Source: Pseudomonas sp. CC120222-01a (GTDB lineage Bacteria; Pseudomonadota; Gammaproteobacteria; Pseudomonadales; Pseudomonadaceae). From it: a DNA stretch of 64,000 nucleotides. This document shows, piece after piece, positions 43,883 to 52,439 of this stretch; position 1 is the first letter of the stretch, and each line of letters opens with the position of its first letter. The stretch spans positions 1 to 64,000 of the forward strand of contig NZ_QEQQ01000008.1 of NCBI RefSeq assembly GCF_003097235.1. Direction: 5' to 3'. Made by a program: the position numbers and the translations under genes. Under the pieces are notes generated by a model. That model was not told the DNA's origin. It did no database searches and worked only from the letters and a program-made list of their open reading frames with translations.

Positions 43883-45084
43883 CAGGTGTTGCCCTCATGC
43901 AGGTCGCCCTGGGCCTCGACCTCCGGCTGGAGCGAGCGCAGGCGCTGGCGGTGGGCTGGAAACCAGCCGGCGATCCGTGGGAAATGCCGGATAACGTGGA
44001 AACACACGAAGATCAGCGGTGCTCGCCACCAGTAGCCGCGCACCATCCGTTCCAGGGTCACCGGTTTGCACTGTTCGACGGCCAGTTGCTGCAGGTGTTC
44101 GAACAGTCGCTGATTGAATGCCGGGTCACGGATGAACAGGTTGGCTTCCAGGTTGAACGACAGGCTCAGCGGGTCGAGGTTGCTGGAACCGACCGTGGCC
44201 CACGCGTCATCGACCAGCGCCACCTTGCCGTGCAGCGGTCGCTGGCAGTATTCGTGGATGCGCACGCCATCACGCAGCAGGTAGTTGTAGAGCAGGCGCG
44301 ACAGCGCGCGCACCCAGCGCATGTCCGGCTGGCCCTGGAGAATCAGTGTGACCTCGACGCCACGGCGCGCGGCGTTGCGCAGCTCACGCAGCAGCCGGTA
44401 GCCAGGGAAGAAATAGGCATTGGCCACCACCACCCGCTGGCGTGCCATGCGCAGGGCCTGCAGGTAATGGGCTTCGATATCGGTGCGGCGCAGGCGGTTG
44501 TCTCGCTCCACCAGCACCGCCGTGCTGGCGCCTGTCGGTGCGGTCATGGGCCGTATTTCGCTGGGCGGCTCGAGCACCGGGGCCATCAGCCTGCGGCTGG
44601 CGGCATGCACCTGCGCCACCACCGGCCCGGTCACCTCCACGGCATAGTCCTGCTTGGCCATGGGGCCAAAGTCACCCAGGTGGTCGGCGCTGTAGTTGAT
44701 CCCGCCGATAAAGGCCCGTTCGCCATCGATCACCACGATCTTGCGGTGCAGGCGCCGGAACAGGTTGGTGCGCATGCCGGCCAGCCGGGGTTGCGGGTCG
44801 AAGGCATGGAAGCTGACCCCGGCATCGGTCAGTGCCGCCACGAAGCCATCGGGCAGGTCGGCGGTGCCGTAGCCGTCCACCGCGACCTCCACCCGTACGC
44901 CGCGCCGGGCGGCATCGATCAGCACCCTTTGCAATTGCTGGCCGACCTTGTCGTCGAAGATGATGAAGGTTTCCAGCAGGATCTCTTCCTGCGCCAGGGC
45001 CATGGCCTCGAACACCCGGGGGTAATACTGCTCGCCATTGATCAACAGTTCGACACGGTTGCCGTCCACCCAGGGTCTGTTCAC
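43882..45084 (-). CDS. clsB: Cardiolipin synthase B
   Basis: 400 aa phospholipase D superfamily enzyme with two HKD motifs: HRKIVVIDGERAFIGG (first) and HGKVALVDDAWATVGSSNLDPLS (second). ClsB joins phosphatidyl groups to make cardiolipin or, in E. coli, phosphatidylglycerol from phosphatidylethanolamine. The C-terminal basic segment (WWRAPLIFVCFHVIRHFPR) may sit on the membrane. It overlaps the upstream ybhP stop by 4 bases. Confidence 0.93.
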   Translation of the reverse strand: MNRPWVDGNRVELLINGEQYYPRVFEAMALAQEEILLETFIIFDDKVGQQLQRVLIDAARRGVRVEVAVDGYGTADLPDGFVAALTDAGVSFHAFDPQPRLAGMRTNLFRRLHRKIVVIDGERAFIGGINYSADHLGDFGPMAKQDYAVEVTGPVVAQVHAASRRLMAPVLEPPSEIRPMTAPTGASTAVLVERDNRLRRTDIEAHYLQALRMARQRVVVANAYFFPGYRLLRELRNAARRGVEVTLILQGQPDMRWVRALSRLLYNYLLRDGVRIHEYCQRPLHGKVALVDDAWATVGSSNLDPLSLSFNLEANLFIRDPAFNQRLFEHLQQLAVEQCKPVTLERMVRGYWWRAPLIFVCFHVIRHFPRIAGWFPAHRQRLRSLQPEVEAQGDLHEGNT

Positions 45085-45899
45085 AGGTTGATCTCCGCAG
45101 CCAGTGGGGCATGGTCGGACAGATGCGACCAGGGATACATGGACAGCACCTGCGCCTTGGTCGGCATGGCATTGCGCAGGTAGATGCGGTCCAGGCGCAG
45201 CAACGGCAAGCGCGCCGGGAAACTGCGCGCCGGGCTGCCAAAATGTTCGCCAAAGGCCTCGATCAGGCGCTGGGACAACACGGCATCGGCTTTCATCCGC
45301 CAGTCATTGAAGTCGCCGGCGATGATCACCGGTGCCTTGGCCGGCAGGCTGTCGAGCAGCTTCAGCAGCAGTTGGACCTGGCTTTGCCGGTGCGCCTCGC
45401 GCAGCCCCAGGTGTACGCAGATCGCGTGCACCTGCTCATGGCCCGGCACTTCCAGGCGGCAATGCAGCAGACCGCGCTGTTCGTTGCCGTGGACCGAAAC
45501 GTCGAGGTTCTCGTGCTGCACGATGGGGAACTTCGACAGCAGCGCGTTACCGTGGTCGCCATGGGGATACACCGCGTTGCGGCCATAGGCGAACTGCGGC
45601 CACATGCTGTCGGCGAGAAACTCGTATTGTGGCGTCTCTGGCCACGCCGGGTGGCGCACGGCGTGCTGTTGATGACTGCCGTGGACTTCCTGGAGAAACA
45701 CCAGATCCGCATGGGTGGCGCGCACGGCTTCGCGCAGTTCGGGGAGGATGAAGCGCCGGTTGAACAAGGTGAAGCCCTTGTGCACGTTGATCGTCAGCAC
45801 GCTCAGGTGGTGCACTGCGGTCACCTTGTCGATGATGCGGCGCGGCGCGGGCAAGGTCTTGTTCACGCAGCTGTCCTCATGGCCTGATCCTTTGAACAT
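45081..45899 (-). CDS. ybhP: Endonuclease/exonuclease/phosphatase family protein YbhP
   Basis: 272 aa. EEP fold with LTINVHKGF, the metal Glu in VFLQEVHG, AICVHLGLRE, IIAGDFNDW and the catalytic His in HLSDHAPLAAEI. Gene order suggests action on phospholipid head groups or nucleic acid with ClsB; E. coli YbhP is uncharacterised. The ATG at 45899 has a weak ribosome-binding site. A GTG at 45866 has a good GAGGA at 7 bases and may be the true start. Confidence 0.87.
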   Translation of the reverse strand: MFKGSGHEDSCVNKTLPAPRRIIDKVTAVHHLSVLTINVHKGFTLFNRRFILPELREAVRATHADLVFLQEVHGSHQQHAVRHPAWPETPQYEFLADSMWPQFAYGRNAVYPHGDHGNALLSKFPIVQHENLDVSVHGNEQRGLLHCRLEVPGHEQVHAICVHLGLREAHRQSQVQLLLKLLDSLPAKAPVIIAGDFNDWRMKADAVLSQRLIEAFGEHFGSPARSFPARLPLLRLDRIYLRNAMPTKAQVLSMYPWSHLSDHAPLAAEINL

Positions 45900-46036
45900 C
45901 ACTCAACGTGCGACCGGAGCAGGGTTGTGAGGGTTCAGCCCAATTGATCGAAGGCAGCGCTGCCACCCCGAGTTGAACTTTGCCGGCGCCAGCGATTCCA
46001 CCGCATAGCGGATATGCAGCGCAGGAGACCGTCGGG

Positions 46037-46411
46037 ATGAAATTCGATCGTTTCTGTCAGTGGCTGGCGAACTGGACCGGGCGACCGCTGGCGTTCGGTG
46101 TCGCCTTCCTGTTGATTCTGGTCTGGGGCATCACCGGGCCGCTGTTCGATTTCAACGACACCTGGCAACTGGTGATCAACACCTCGACCACCATCATCAC
46201 CTTCCTGATGGTGTTCCTGATCCAGAACACCCAGAACCGCGACAACGACGAACTGCATATCAAGATTGACGAATTGCTGCGCACCACCCGCAAGGCGCAC
46301 AAGGCCTTGCTCGACCTCGAGGACATGGACCCGGCCGAGCTGCATGCCTTGCGCAAGCAGTACCAGCAGATGGCCGGGCGCGGCGACGATGGGCAGAAAA
46401 CCAAGGAATGA
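46037..46411 (+). CDS. Low-affinity iron permease family membrane protein
   Basis: 124 aa. Two membrane helices (PLAFGVAFLLILVWGITGP and LVINTSTTIITFLMVFLIQ) followed by NTQNRDNDELHIKIDELLRTT, the signature of the family named after yeast Fet4. It is far smaller than Fet4, so transport is not proven for the bacterial members. AGGAG lies 9 bases before the ATG. 22 bases before the next gene. Confidence 0.82.
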   Translation: MKFDRFCQWLANWTGRPLAFGVAFLLILVWGITGPLFDFNDTWQLVINTSTTIITFLMVFLIQNTQNRDNDELHIKIDELLRTTRKAHKALLDLEDMDPAELHALRKQYQQMAGRGDDGQKTKE

Positions 46412-46433
46412 CCTGCCACAACCGGAGGCAAGC

Positions 46434-46985
46434 ATGGCCAGACATATCATTCACTTTACCGGGCCGATCAACTCATCCACCTGCGGCAACCTGATCAACA
46501 CCTGCTCGCGCGCCCTGCAGCAGGGCGCCGACGTGCTGCAGTTGAACATTGCGACCATGGGCGGCGAGTGCAGCTATGGCTTCACCCTGTACAACTTCCT
46601 GCGGGCCCTGCCGATCAGGCTGCACACCCATAACCTCGGCACTGTCGAGTCCATGGGCAATATCCTGTTCCTGGCAGGTGAGCACCGCACGGCGTGCAGC
46701 TACAGCAAGTTCCTGTTCCACCCGTTCCACTGGACGCTGCATGGCTCGGTGGACCATGCGCGCATGGCCGAATATGCCATGAGCCTGGATTACGACTTGC
46801 GCCTTTATGCGCAGATCGTCGCCGAGCGCACTGAAGGCAGCAGCGAAGTGCTGGATGTGCCGCGCTACCTGATGGCCTACCCGCGGATACTGGGGCCCAA
46901 GGAGGCGCTGGACAGCGGGATGATCCACGCCATCGACGAAATGCCGATCGAACCGGAGGTCAATCAGTGGAGCGTGCATGCCTGA
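46434..46985 (+). CDS. ClpP/crotonase-fold serine protease-like protein
   Basis: 183 aa, GGAGG upstream. The ClpP-like fold is suggested by FTGPINSSTCGNLINTCSRAL, LNIATMGGECSYGFTLYNFL (oxyanion turn), GTVESMGNILFLAGEHRTA (candidate catalytic Ser in ESMG) and FLFHPFHW (candidate His). The usual ClpP handle region is replaced, and there is no ATPase gene near. It could be a free protease or a binding protein. The family is rare and unstudied as far as I know. Confidence 0.75.
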   Translation: MARHIIHFTGPINSSTCGNLINTCSRALQQGADVLQLNIATMGGECSYGFTLYNFLRALPIRLHTHNLGTVESMGNILFLAGEHRTACSYSKFLFHPFHWTLHGSVDHARMAEYAMSLDYDLRLYAQIVAERTEGSSEVLDVPRYLMAYPRILGPKEALDSGMIHAIDEMPIEPEVNQWSVHA

Positions 46986-47006
46986 GCGCCGAACCCTTGT
47001 GGCGGC

Positions 47007-50000
47007 TTAGTAGGGCACCGATCCGCTAAGCGCCTCGATGGCCTCGACCAGTTCGTCATAGCCCACGGGCTTGTTCAGGTGACGATCGAAGCCGGACTGC
47101 CGTGACTTGTACTGGTCGGCGCTGGCACCGTAGCCGGTGAGGGCGATCGCCGGCGTATGGCGCAGATGAGCATGGCCGCGCAGGGCCTTGATCAGCGCGT
47201 GACCGTCCATGCGCGGCATGCCGATGTCCGAGATGATGACGTCATAGTGGCCGCTGGCCGCCGCTTCCAGGGCTTTCAGCGGGTCGCTGTAGGCAGCGAC
47301 TTCAGCGCTTTCCATCTCCAGCAACTCCTGCATCACCTCCAGCACGTCGGGCGAGTCGTCGACCAGCAATATCACGGTGCCTTGCAGCCGCCCCTCGCTG
47401 AACGCTTCGGGGGCGTCGGCGCGCAGCGGCAAGCCGGGGTCGCACAACGGCAGGCGGACGGTAAAGGTGCAGCCCTTGCCCAGCCCCGCCGAGCTGGCCT
47501 CGACACTGCCGCCATGCGCTTCGGCGAGCTGGCGAACCAGTGACAGGCCAATACCCAGCCCTTCGCGGCCATGGCTGGGCAGTTGCGGCGTGGCCTGGCT
47601 GAACAGGTCGAAGATATGCTCCAGGTCGTCTTTGTTCAGGCCCACGCCCTGGTCGATCACCTGCAGGCGTGCCTGGGTGTCGTCGTGGCTCAGCACGAGG
47701 CGAATGTCAGTGCCTGGCGGGCTGAACTTCAGCGCGTTGTTCAGCAGGTTCCAGATGATCTGCTCCAGCCGCGTCACGTCGCCATCAATCAGCAGAGGCA
47801 GGTCATCGGCAGGCATCTCCAGGCGCATCGGGCAAGGGTGCTGCTCGCTCAATACCACGGCATGGATGCCCCGGACGATGGCGCTGAGGTCCACCGGTTC
47901 GGTCTTGAGTTTGAGCTTGCCGGTACGAATGCGCGCTACGTCGAGCAAGTCATCGATGATCCGGGCCTGGCTGGAAACGGCTTCGCAGATGGTGCCAACG
48001 GCCTTGCTGGCAGCGCCGATGCTCTTGATCGTGGGCAGCCGGCGGAGGATTTCGGCATTGAGCTGAATCAGGTTGAGCGGGTGTTTCAGTTCGTGGGACA
48101 TCACCGCGAAGAACTCGTCCTTCATGTGGCTGGAGCTCTGCGATTCGGCCAGTTGCTTGCTCAGGCGCTCTTCACCCAGGCGCACACGTTCTTCGGCGGC
48201 GTGGTTCTTGCTGATGTCGATGAACGTCAGCACGGTGCCGTCGATCTTCTGCTCGCTGGAGCGATAGGGCAGCAGGCGCGCCAGGTACCAGTGGTTGTCC
48301 TGGGCGCCGATCTCGCGCTCGATGGTGGTTTCGCCCTTGGCCACGGCGCGGGCGTCATCGGCCAGGGCCGGGTAATCGAGACGGTGGGTGATGTCCAGCA
48401 GCGAACGGCCGGTATCCACCGGCAGCATGTTGAACAGGTCGGTGGCGCGCGGGGTGAACCAGCGAATGTGCAGGTTGCGGTCGACGAACACCGTGGCGAT
48501 GTCGGTCGAGGCGATCAGGTTGCTCAGGTAGTCGTTGACCTTGTCGGTCTCCTCGACTTTGTTCTTGAGCTCGTAGTTGACGGTGAGCAGCTCCTCGTTG
48601 ATCGACTGCAGCTCTTCCTTGCTGGTTTCCAGCTCTTCGCTGGCCGAGCGCAGCTCTTCGTTGATGGCCTGCATTTCTTCGTTGGAGGCGGTCAGCTCTT
48701 CGCTGGAAATTTCCGACTGCTCGATGGTTTCCTGCAATTGCAGGCGAGTACGCTGCAGTTCGCGCTCCAGGTTGTTCAGGACCATGCTGTCGGTCTGTCG
48801 GATGACGCCCGGCAGTGGCAAGGACGGGTCGGGTGCACGCTCTTCGAACACCACCAGCAGGCACTCGCCGGGGCTGAGGTCGTCCTTGAAGGGCTGCACG
48901 GTGATCTCCACCTGCTGCCGGTGTTCACCGTCGCCAAGGTCGACCGGCCGCGAGGTGACCGCCTCGGTGCCCTGGCGGGCCTGGAACAGCGTGCTGCGCA
49001 AGGCCAGGCGCAGGCTCGGCAGCACCAGGTTGAGCAGGTTGCGGCTCGGCTCGCCGGCGGCCAGCTGCAGGTAGCGCCCGACACCGTCGCTCATGTGCAG
49101 GATATTGCCGTCGCCATCGATGATCAGGCTCGGCGGCGTGCGCCGGGCCAGGGCCCGATGGTGGATCTCGGCATAGGACGGCTTGCGCCCGGGCTTGGCC
49201 TTGTCCTGCAGGTCCTGGACGATATTAGCCAGGTTCGCACCGGGCAGCTGCCGGCCTGAGCTGCGCCCGGCCGAGCTGACCTCCCGGGCGCGGAAGATGC
49301 GGTTGCGCTTGTCCACCGGGACGAACAGCTCACCGGCCACATCGGCCGACTCGGACGTGCCGAGGAACAGGTAGCCGCCGCTGCGCAGGGCATAGTGGAA
49401 CATCTGCAGGATGTCGTGCTGGACTTCGCGGTCGAGGTAGATCAGCAGGTTGCGGCAGACGATCAGGTCGATCTGCGAGAACGGCGGGTCGGACAGCAGG
49501 TTGTGGCGGGCGAACAGCACCTTCTCCCGGACCTCCTTGCGCACCCGGTAATGCTGGTCTTCCTTGACGAAGAACTGGCGCAGCCGGGTGGGCGGCACGT
49601 CGGTGACGATCGCCTCGGGATAGGCGCCCGTGCGGGCGATGCCGATGGCGCGTTCGTCGAGGTCGGTGGCGAACACCTGGACCTTGCTGGCACGCTGTTC
49701 CAGGGCCAGCTGCTCACACACCAGCATGGCCAGGCTGTAGGCCTCTTCGCCGGTGGAGCAACCGGCAGACCAGACGCGGATCTCGCGATTGTCCTCACCT
49801 TCGCTGACCAGTTGCGGCAGTACATGGCGCTCCAGCGATTCGAACGCCTCGCGGTCGCGGAAGAAGTTGGTCACGCCGATCAGCATGTCGCCCAGCAAGG
49901 CCGTGGCTTCGCTGGCGTGTTGCTCCAGGTAGCGCAGGTAGCCGCCCAGGTCGGTCTGCCCGGTCACGTGCAGGCGGCGTTCGATCCGCCGCAGCACGGT

Positions 50001-50771
50001 GGCGCGCTTGTAATGCTGGAAGTCGTGGCCGGTGGCAGTGCGCAGCTGCAGCAATATCTCTTCAAGCAAGGGCTCTGCGGCCTGGGCATCGCCGGCCCGG
50101 GTGCCCAGGGGTGGCGGCAGGGTATCGTCTTCGATCTCCGGCAATTTCACCTGGCGCGCCGTGCGCCACAGTTCCGTCAACTTCTGCGGCATCTCGGCAG
50201 CCGGCAGCACCAGGTCGACCATGCCGGTTTCGATGGCGGCGCGCGGCATGCTGTCGTACTGGGCGTCATCCGGGGTCTGCACCAGGGTCACGCCGCCTTG
50301 TTCCTTGATTCGCGACAGGCCGACCGCGCCATCGGCACCAGTGCCCGACAGCACCACGCAGAAGGCGTGGTCCTTGTGCACGTCGGCCAGGTCACGGAAG
50401 AACAGGTCGATGGCCACATGGTCACCGCGCCGGCGGTTGGCCGGGGTGACACGCAGGTAGCCATCGTTGGTGGAGAGGCGGTTGGCCGGGGAGATCACAT
50501 AGACATGGTTGCGTTCGATCGGCACTGGCTCGGTGACCTGGCGCACCGGCATCGGCGTGGCTTCCTGGATGATCCGGTCGGCCACGCTCTGGTGGTCGGG
50601 CGACAGGTGCAGCACCACCACGAAGGCCATGCCGCAGTCACTGGGCATCTGCTGGAAGAAGGTGCGGATGGCCTCCAGCCCGCCCGCCGAGGCACCGATG
50701 CCGACCACCGGAAAATCCAGGTGGCTGGGGCTTAGCGCGGGGTTTTGCGGCGATGCCGGTTGCTCAGTCAT
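47007..50771 (-). CDS. CheB-CheR-PAS hybrid histidine kinase
   Basis: 1254 aa with six regions in order. CheB methylesterase, ~20-200 (VVGIGASAGGLEAIR, VVLSGTGADGAVGLS). CheR methyltransferase, ~225-480 (VWSAGCSTGEEAYSLAM, DLIVCRNLLIYLD). A PAS and a long coiled coil, ~640-740 (repeats of EELxSxNEEL). A PAS, ~745-850. HisKA with FFAVMSHELKHPLN, HATPase, and a C-terminal receiver (ILLVDDSPDVLE, ISDIGMPRMDG). A soluble sensor with no membrane segment. Such proteins couple methylation chemistry to phosphorelay; the partner regulator is unknown. The ATG at 50771 has AAGG upstream. Confidence 0.93.
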   Translation of the reverse strand: MTEQPASPQNPALSPSHLDFPVVGIGASAGGLEAIRTFFQQMPSDCGMAFVVVLHLSPDHQSVADRIIQEATPMPVRQVTEPVPIERNHVYVISPANRLSTNDGYLRVTPANRRRGDHVAIDLFFRDLADVHKDHAFCVVLSGTGADGAVGLSRIKEQGGVTLVQTPDDAQYDSMPRAAIETGMVDLVLPAAEMPQKLTELWRTARQVKLPEIEDDTLPPPLGTRAGDAQAAEPLLEEILLQLRTATGHDFQHYKRATVLRRIERRLHVTGQTDLGGYLRYLEQHASEATALLGDMLIGVTNFFRDREAFESLERHVLPQLVSEGEDNREIRVWSAGCSTGEEAYSLAMLVCEQLALEQRASKVQVFATDLDERAIGIARTGAYPEAIVTDVPPTRLRQFFVKEDQHYRVRKEVREKVLFARHNLLSDPPFSQIDLIVCRNLLIYLDREVQHDILQMFHYALRSGGYLFLGTSESADVAGELFVPVDKRNRIFRAREVSSAGRSSGRQLPGANLANIVQDLQDKAKPGRKPSYAEIHHRALARRTPPSLIIDGDGNILHMSDGVGRYLQLAAGEPSRNLLNLVLPSLRLALRSTLFQARQGTEAVTSRPVDLGDGEHRQQVEITVQPFKDDLSPGECLLVVFEERAPDPSLPLPGVIRQTDSMVLNNLERELQRTRLQLQETIEQSEISSEELTASNEEMQAINEELRSASEELETSKEELQSINEELLTVNYELKNKVEETDKVNDYLSNLIASTDIATVFVDRNLHIRWFTPRATDLFNMLPVDTGRSLLDITHRLDYPALADDARAVAKGETTIEREIGAQDNHWYLARLLPYRSSEQKIDGTVLTFIDISKNHAAEERVRLGEERLSKQLAESQSSSHMKDEFFAVMSHELKHPLNLIQLNAEILRRLPTIKSIGAASKAVGTICEAVSSQARIIDDLLDVARIRTGKLKLKTEPVDLSAIVRGIHAVVLSEQHPCPMRLEMPADDLPLLIDGDVTRLEQIIWNLLNNALKFSPPGTDIRLVLSHDDTQARLQVIDQGVGLNKDDLEHIFDLFSQATPQLPSHGREGLGIGLSLVRQLAEAHGGSVEASSAGLGKGCTFTVRLPLCDPGLPLRADAPEAFSEGRLQGTVILLVDDSPDVLEVMQELLEMESAEVAAYSDPLKALEAAASGHYDVIISDIGMPRMDGHALIKALRGHAHLRHTPAIALTGYGASADQYKSRQSGFDRHLNKPVGYDELVEAIEALSGSVPY

Positions 50772-51081
50772 GGAGATGCCTTGTGCAGACCTCAAAGGTG
50801 GCCCGTTGAAGCATCGCCGGGCAGATGAGCGGGCATTATAGGCCGCTCGTCGGCTCTGCCGCGAGGTATTGCAAAGTGGGGCCGCTTGAGGGTGTGACCG
50901 TTGCCATCGAGAAAAATTGCCTGGCCAATACCTGCTGCACAAACAGCCGTGCCAAGAACCTTTCGCGCCACCGGTCAGCCACACGTAATTCGATTGAGCA
51001 GTCCCACCCATCGCCGGTTCGGAACTAAGGCATGGCACCGTTTCATGCGCCCAACCTATCCGCATCGCAAGGAGAAACGAC
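50772..51081. promoter_or_regulatory. Hybrid kinase / KGG2 divergent intergenic region
   Basis: 310 bases with no gene. CGCCACCGGTC at 50966-50976 is 116 bases before the KGG2 start; the same 11-mer lies 112 bases before KGG1 (32232-32242). GGCATGGCACCGT at 51029-51041 with TTCGGAA just left of it appears inverted, with one mismatch, upstream of KGG1 (32298-32322). These may be shared stress-response control sites; the promoter class is not clear. Confidence 0.35.
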
Positions 51082-51297
51082 ATGGCTGGTGATCAACAAC
51101 GGACCGGACAACGTGGCGGCACCAAGGAAACCAACCCAGGCAACTTCGCCAATGACCGCGAACGGGCCTCCCGTGCCGGCCACAAAGGTGGCCAGGCATC
51201 TGGCGGCAACTTCGCCAACGATCGGCAACGGGCATCGGAGGCTGGCCGCAAGGGCGGGCAGAACAGCCACGGCGGCGGCCGCCCGCATCAGCAATAG
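51082..51297 (+). CDS. KGG-motif stress protein (71 aa)
   Basis: Hydrophilic protein with two full KGG units: NPGNFANDRERASRAGHKGG and GNFANDRQRASEAGRKGG. Paralogue of the protein at 32344-32523, sharing the NPGNFANDR block. GsiB/YciG-like proteins are made in stationary phase or under osmotic and desiccation stress. AAGGAG lies 9 bases before the ATG. Likely function is protection of macromolecules; this is inferred from the family. Confidence 0.88.
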   Translation: MAGDQQRTGQRGGTKETNPGNFANDRERASRAGHKGGQASGGNFANDRQRASEAGRKGGQNSHGGGRPHQQ

Positions 51298-51434
51298 CGC
51301 CAGCGGCGTTCGCGAGGCCCGCCGGCGCCGCTGGCGGGCCGCTCTCAGTGAATGGTTCGACAATCTTTTTGAATCTTTCCCGAACGGCATCACTCAATGA
51401 AATAGTCATCCATGGAGAAGAGGAGGGCCGCGTG

Positions 51435-51704
51435 ATGCCGAGTCCCCAGCTGTACATTATCGATTACCTGCTGCACGGCGAGCCGCGCAGCTTCATTATC
51501 CGGCTCGAGAAAATCGATAACGCCGAGGCCTGGCACTGGGCGAGTTGTGATGCAGGGATCGGCATCATCCCGAAATTCGGGCGAGAGAAGATCAAGAAAG
51601 TCAGCCGGCCGATGGCTGAACGCTATGGGATAACCGCCGTGAGTTGGCGGCTTTCCGGCAGCAAGCCCAGCCAGGCGGTCAGTGATTCCAGCGTGACCAG
51701 CTGA
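51435..51704 (+). CDS. Small hypothetical protein (Pseudomonas family, DUF6555-like)
   Basis: 89 aa from the ATG at 51435 with GGAGG 8 bases upstream. Start MPSPQLYIIDYLLHGEPRSF, then the helix EKIDNAEAWHWASCDAGIGIIP and a basic stretch FGREKIKKVSRPMAE. I associate it with a domain of unknown function restricted to Pseudomonas, but I could not verify this. No signal or membrane segment. Confidence 0.7.
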   Translation: MPSPQLYIIDYLLHGEPRSFIIRLEKIDNAEAWHWASCDAGIGIIPKFGREKIKKVSRPMAERYGITAVSWRLSGSKPSQAVSDSSVTS

Positions 51705-51708
51705 AGCG

Positions 51709-52323
51709 TCAGGTACCGCTGTATTTCACCGCCGCCGCCGTGCGCGATGTGACATTGAGCGCCTTGAGCAACGATGACACGTGAATGCGCACGGTGAATG
51801 GCGAGATGTCCAGGGCGCGGGCGATTTCCTTGTTGGTCTTGCCCTGGGCGATCAGCCGCAGTACCTCGTGCTGACGGTGGGTGAGCTGTTCCAGTTCGCT
51901 GGCGCTGCCCAGGCTCGGCAACAACCCCGAAGGGCTGTACCTAACCAGCACCTCGCCGTCGCGGATGGCCAGGATCGCTGCGCCGAGCTCGTCTGGCGCG
52001 ACGCTTTTGCCGATGAAGCCGTCCACGCCACTGGCCATGACATGTTCGATCAGCGCCGGGTCATCGACCATCGACACGATAATCAGGGTGGTACGGCGTA
52101 ACAGCTGACGCAGTTCGGCCAGCCGCTCGAGGCAATCGAGCCCCGGGAAGCGCAGGTCGAGAATCAGTGTGTCCGGTGCTTCGCCCTGGCGGGCCAGCGC
52201 CAACACCTGCTGCAGGTCGCCAGCCTCTTCGAGCTGCGCCTGCGGCAATACCCTTTGCACGGTGCGGACCATCGCTTCCCTGAACAATGGATGGTCGTCC
52301 GCCACGATGATGCGGCACGTCAC
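51709..52323 (-). CDS. LuxR-family response regulator
   Basis: 204 aa. NarL-type receiver with acidic pair VADDHPLFRE and phosphoacceptor Asp in LILDLRFPGLD, Lys in GFIGKS. LuxR HTH at the end (LTHRQHEVLRLIAQGKTNKEIARALDISPFTVRIHVSSLLKAL). I chose the GTG at 52323 because the receiver begins there; an in-frame ATG at 52362 has no ribosome-binding site. Divergent from the hybrid kinase at 52440, its probable partner. Confidence 0.88.
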   Translation of the reverse strand: MTCRIIVADDHPLFREAMVRTVQRVLPQAQLEEAGDLQQVLALARQGEAPDTLILDLRFPGLDCLERLAELRQLLRRTTLIIVSMVDDPALIEHVMASGVDGFIGKSVAPDELGAAILAIRDGEVLVRYSPSGLLPSLGSASELEQLTHRQHEVLRLIAQGKTNKEIARALDISPFTVRIHVSSLLKALNVTSRTAAAVKYSGT

Positions 52324-52439
52324 GTCCTGGCACTCCCTGTGAACGGCGGTTCTTCCGACCATGCTAAGTTAGCACCCGACAACGGCAAGCGCTGCGCCAA
52401 GCGGGCGTTTATGCGACCCCGTGCACAAGGACGTCGACC

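Noticed and set aside
47571..49259. Plus-strand open frame of 562 codons opposite the hybrid kinase
   Set aside because: No ribosome-binding site or family motif; antisense of the PAS, coiled-coil and kinase segments.
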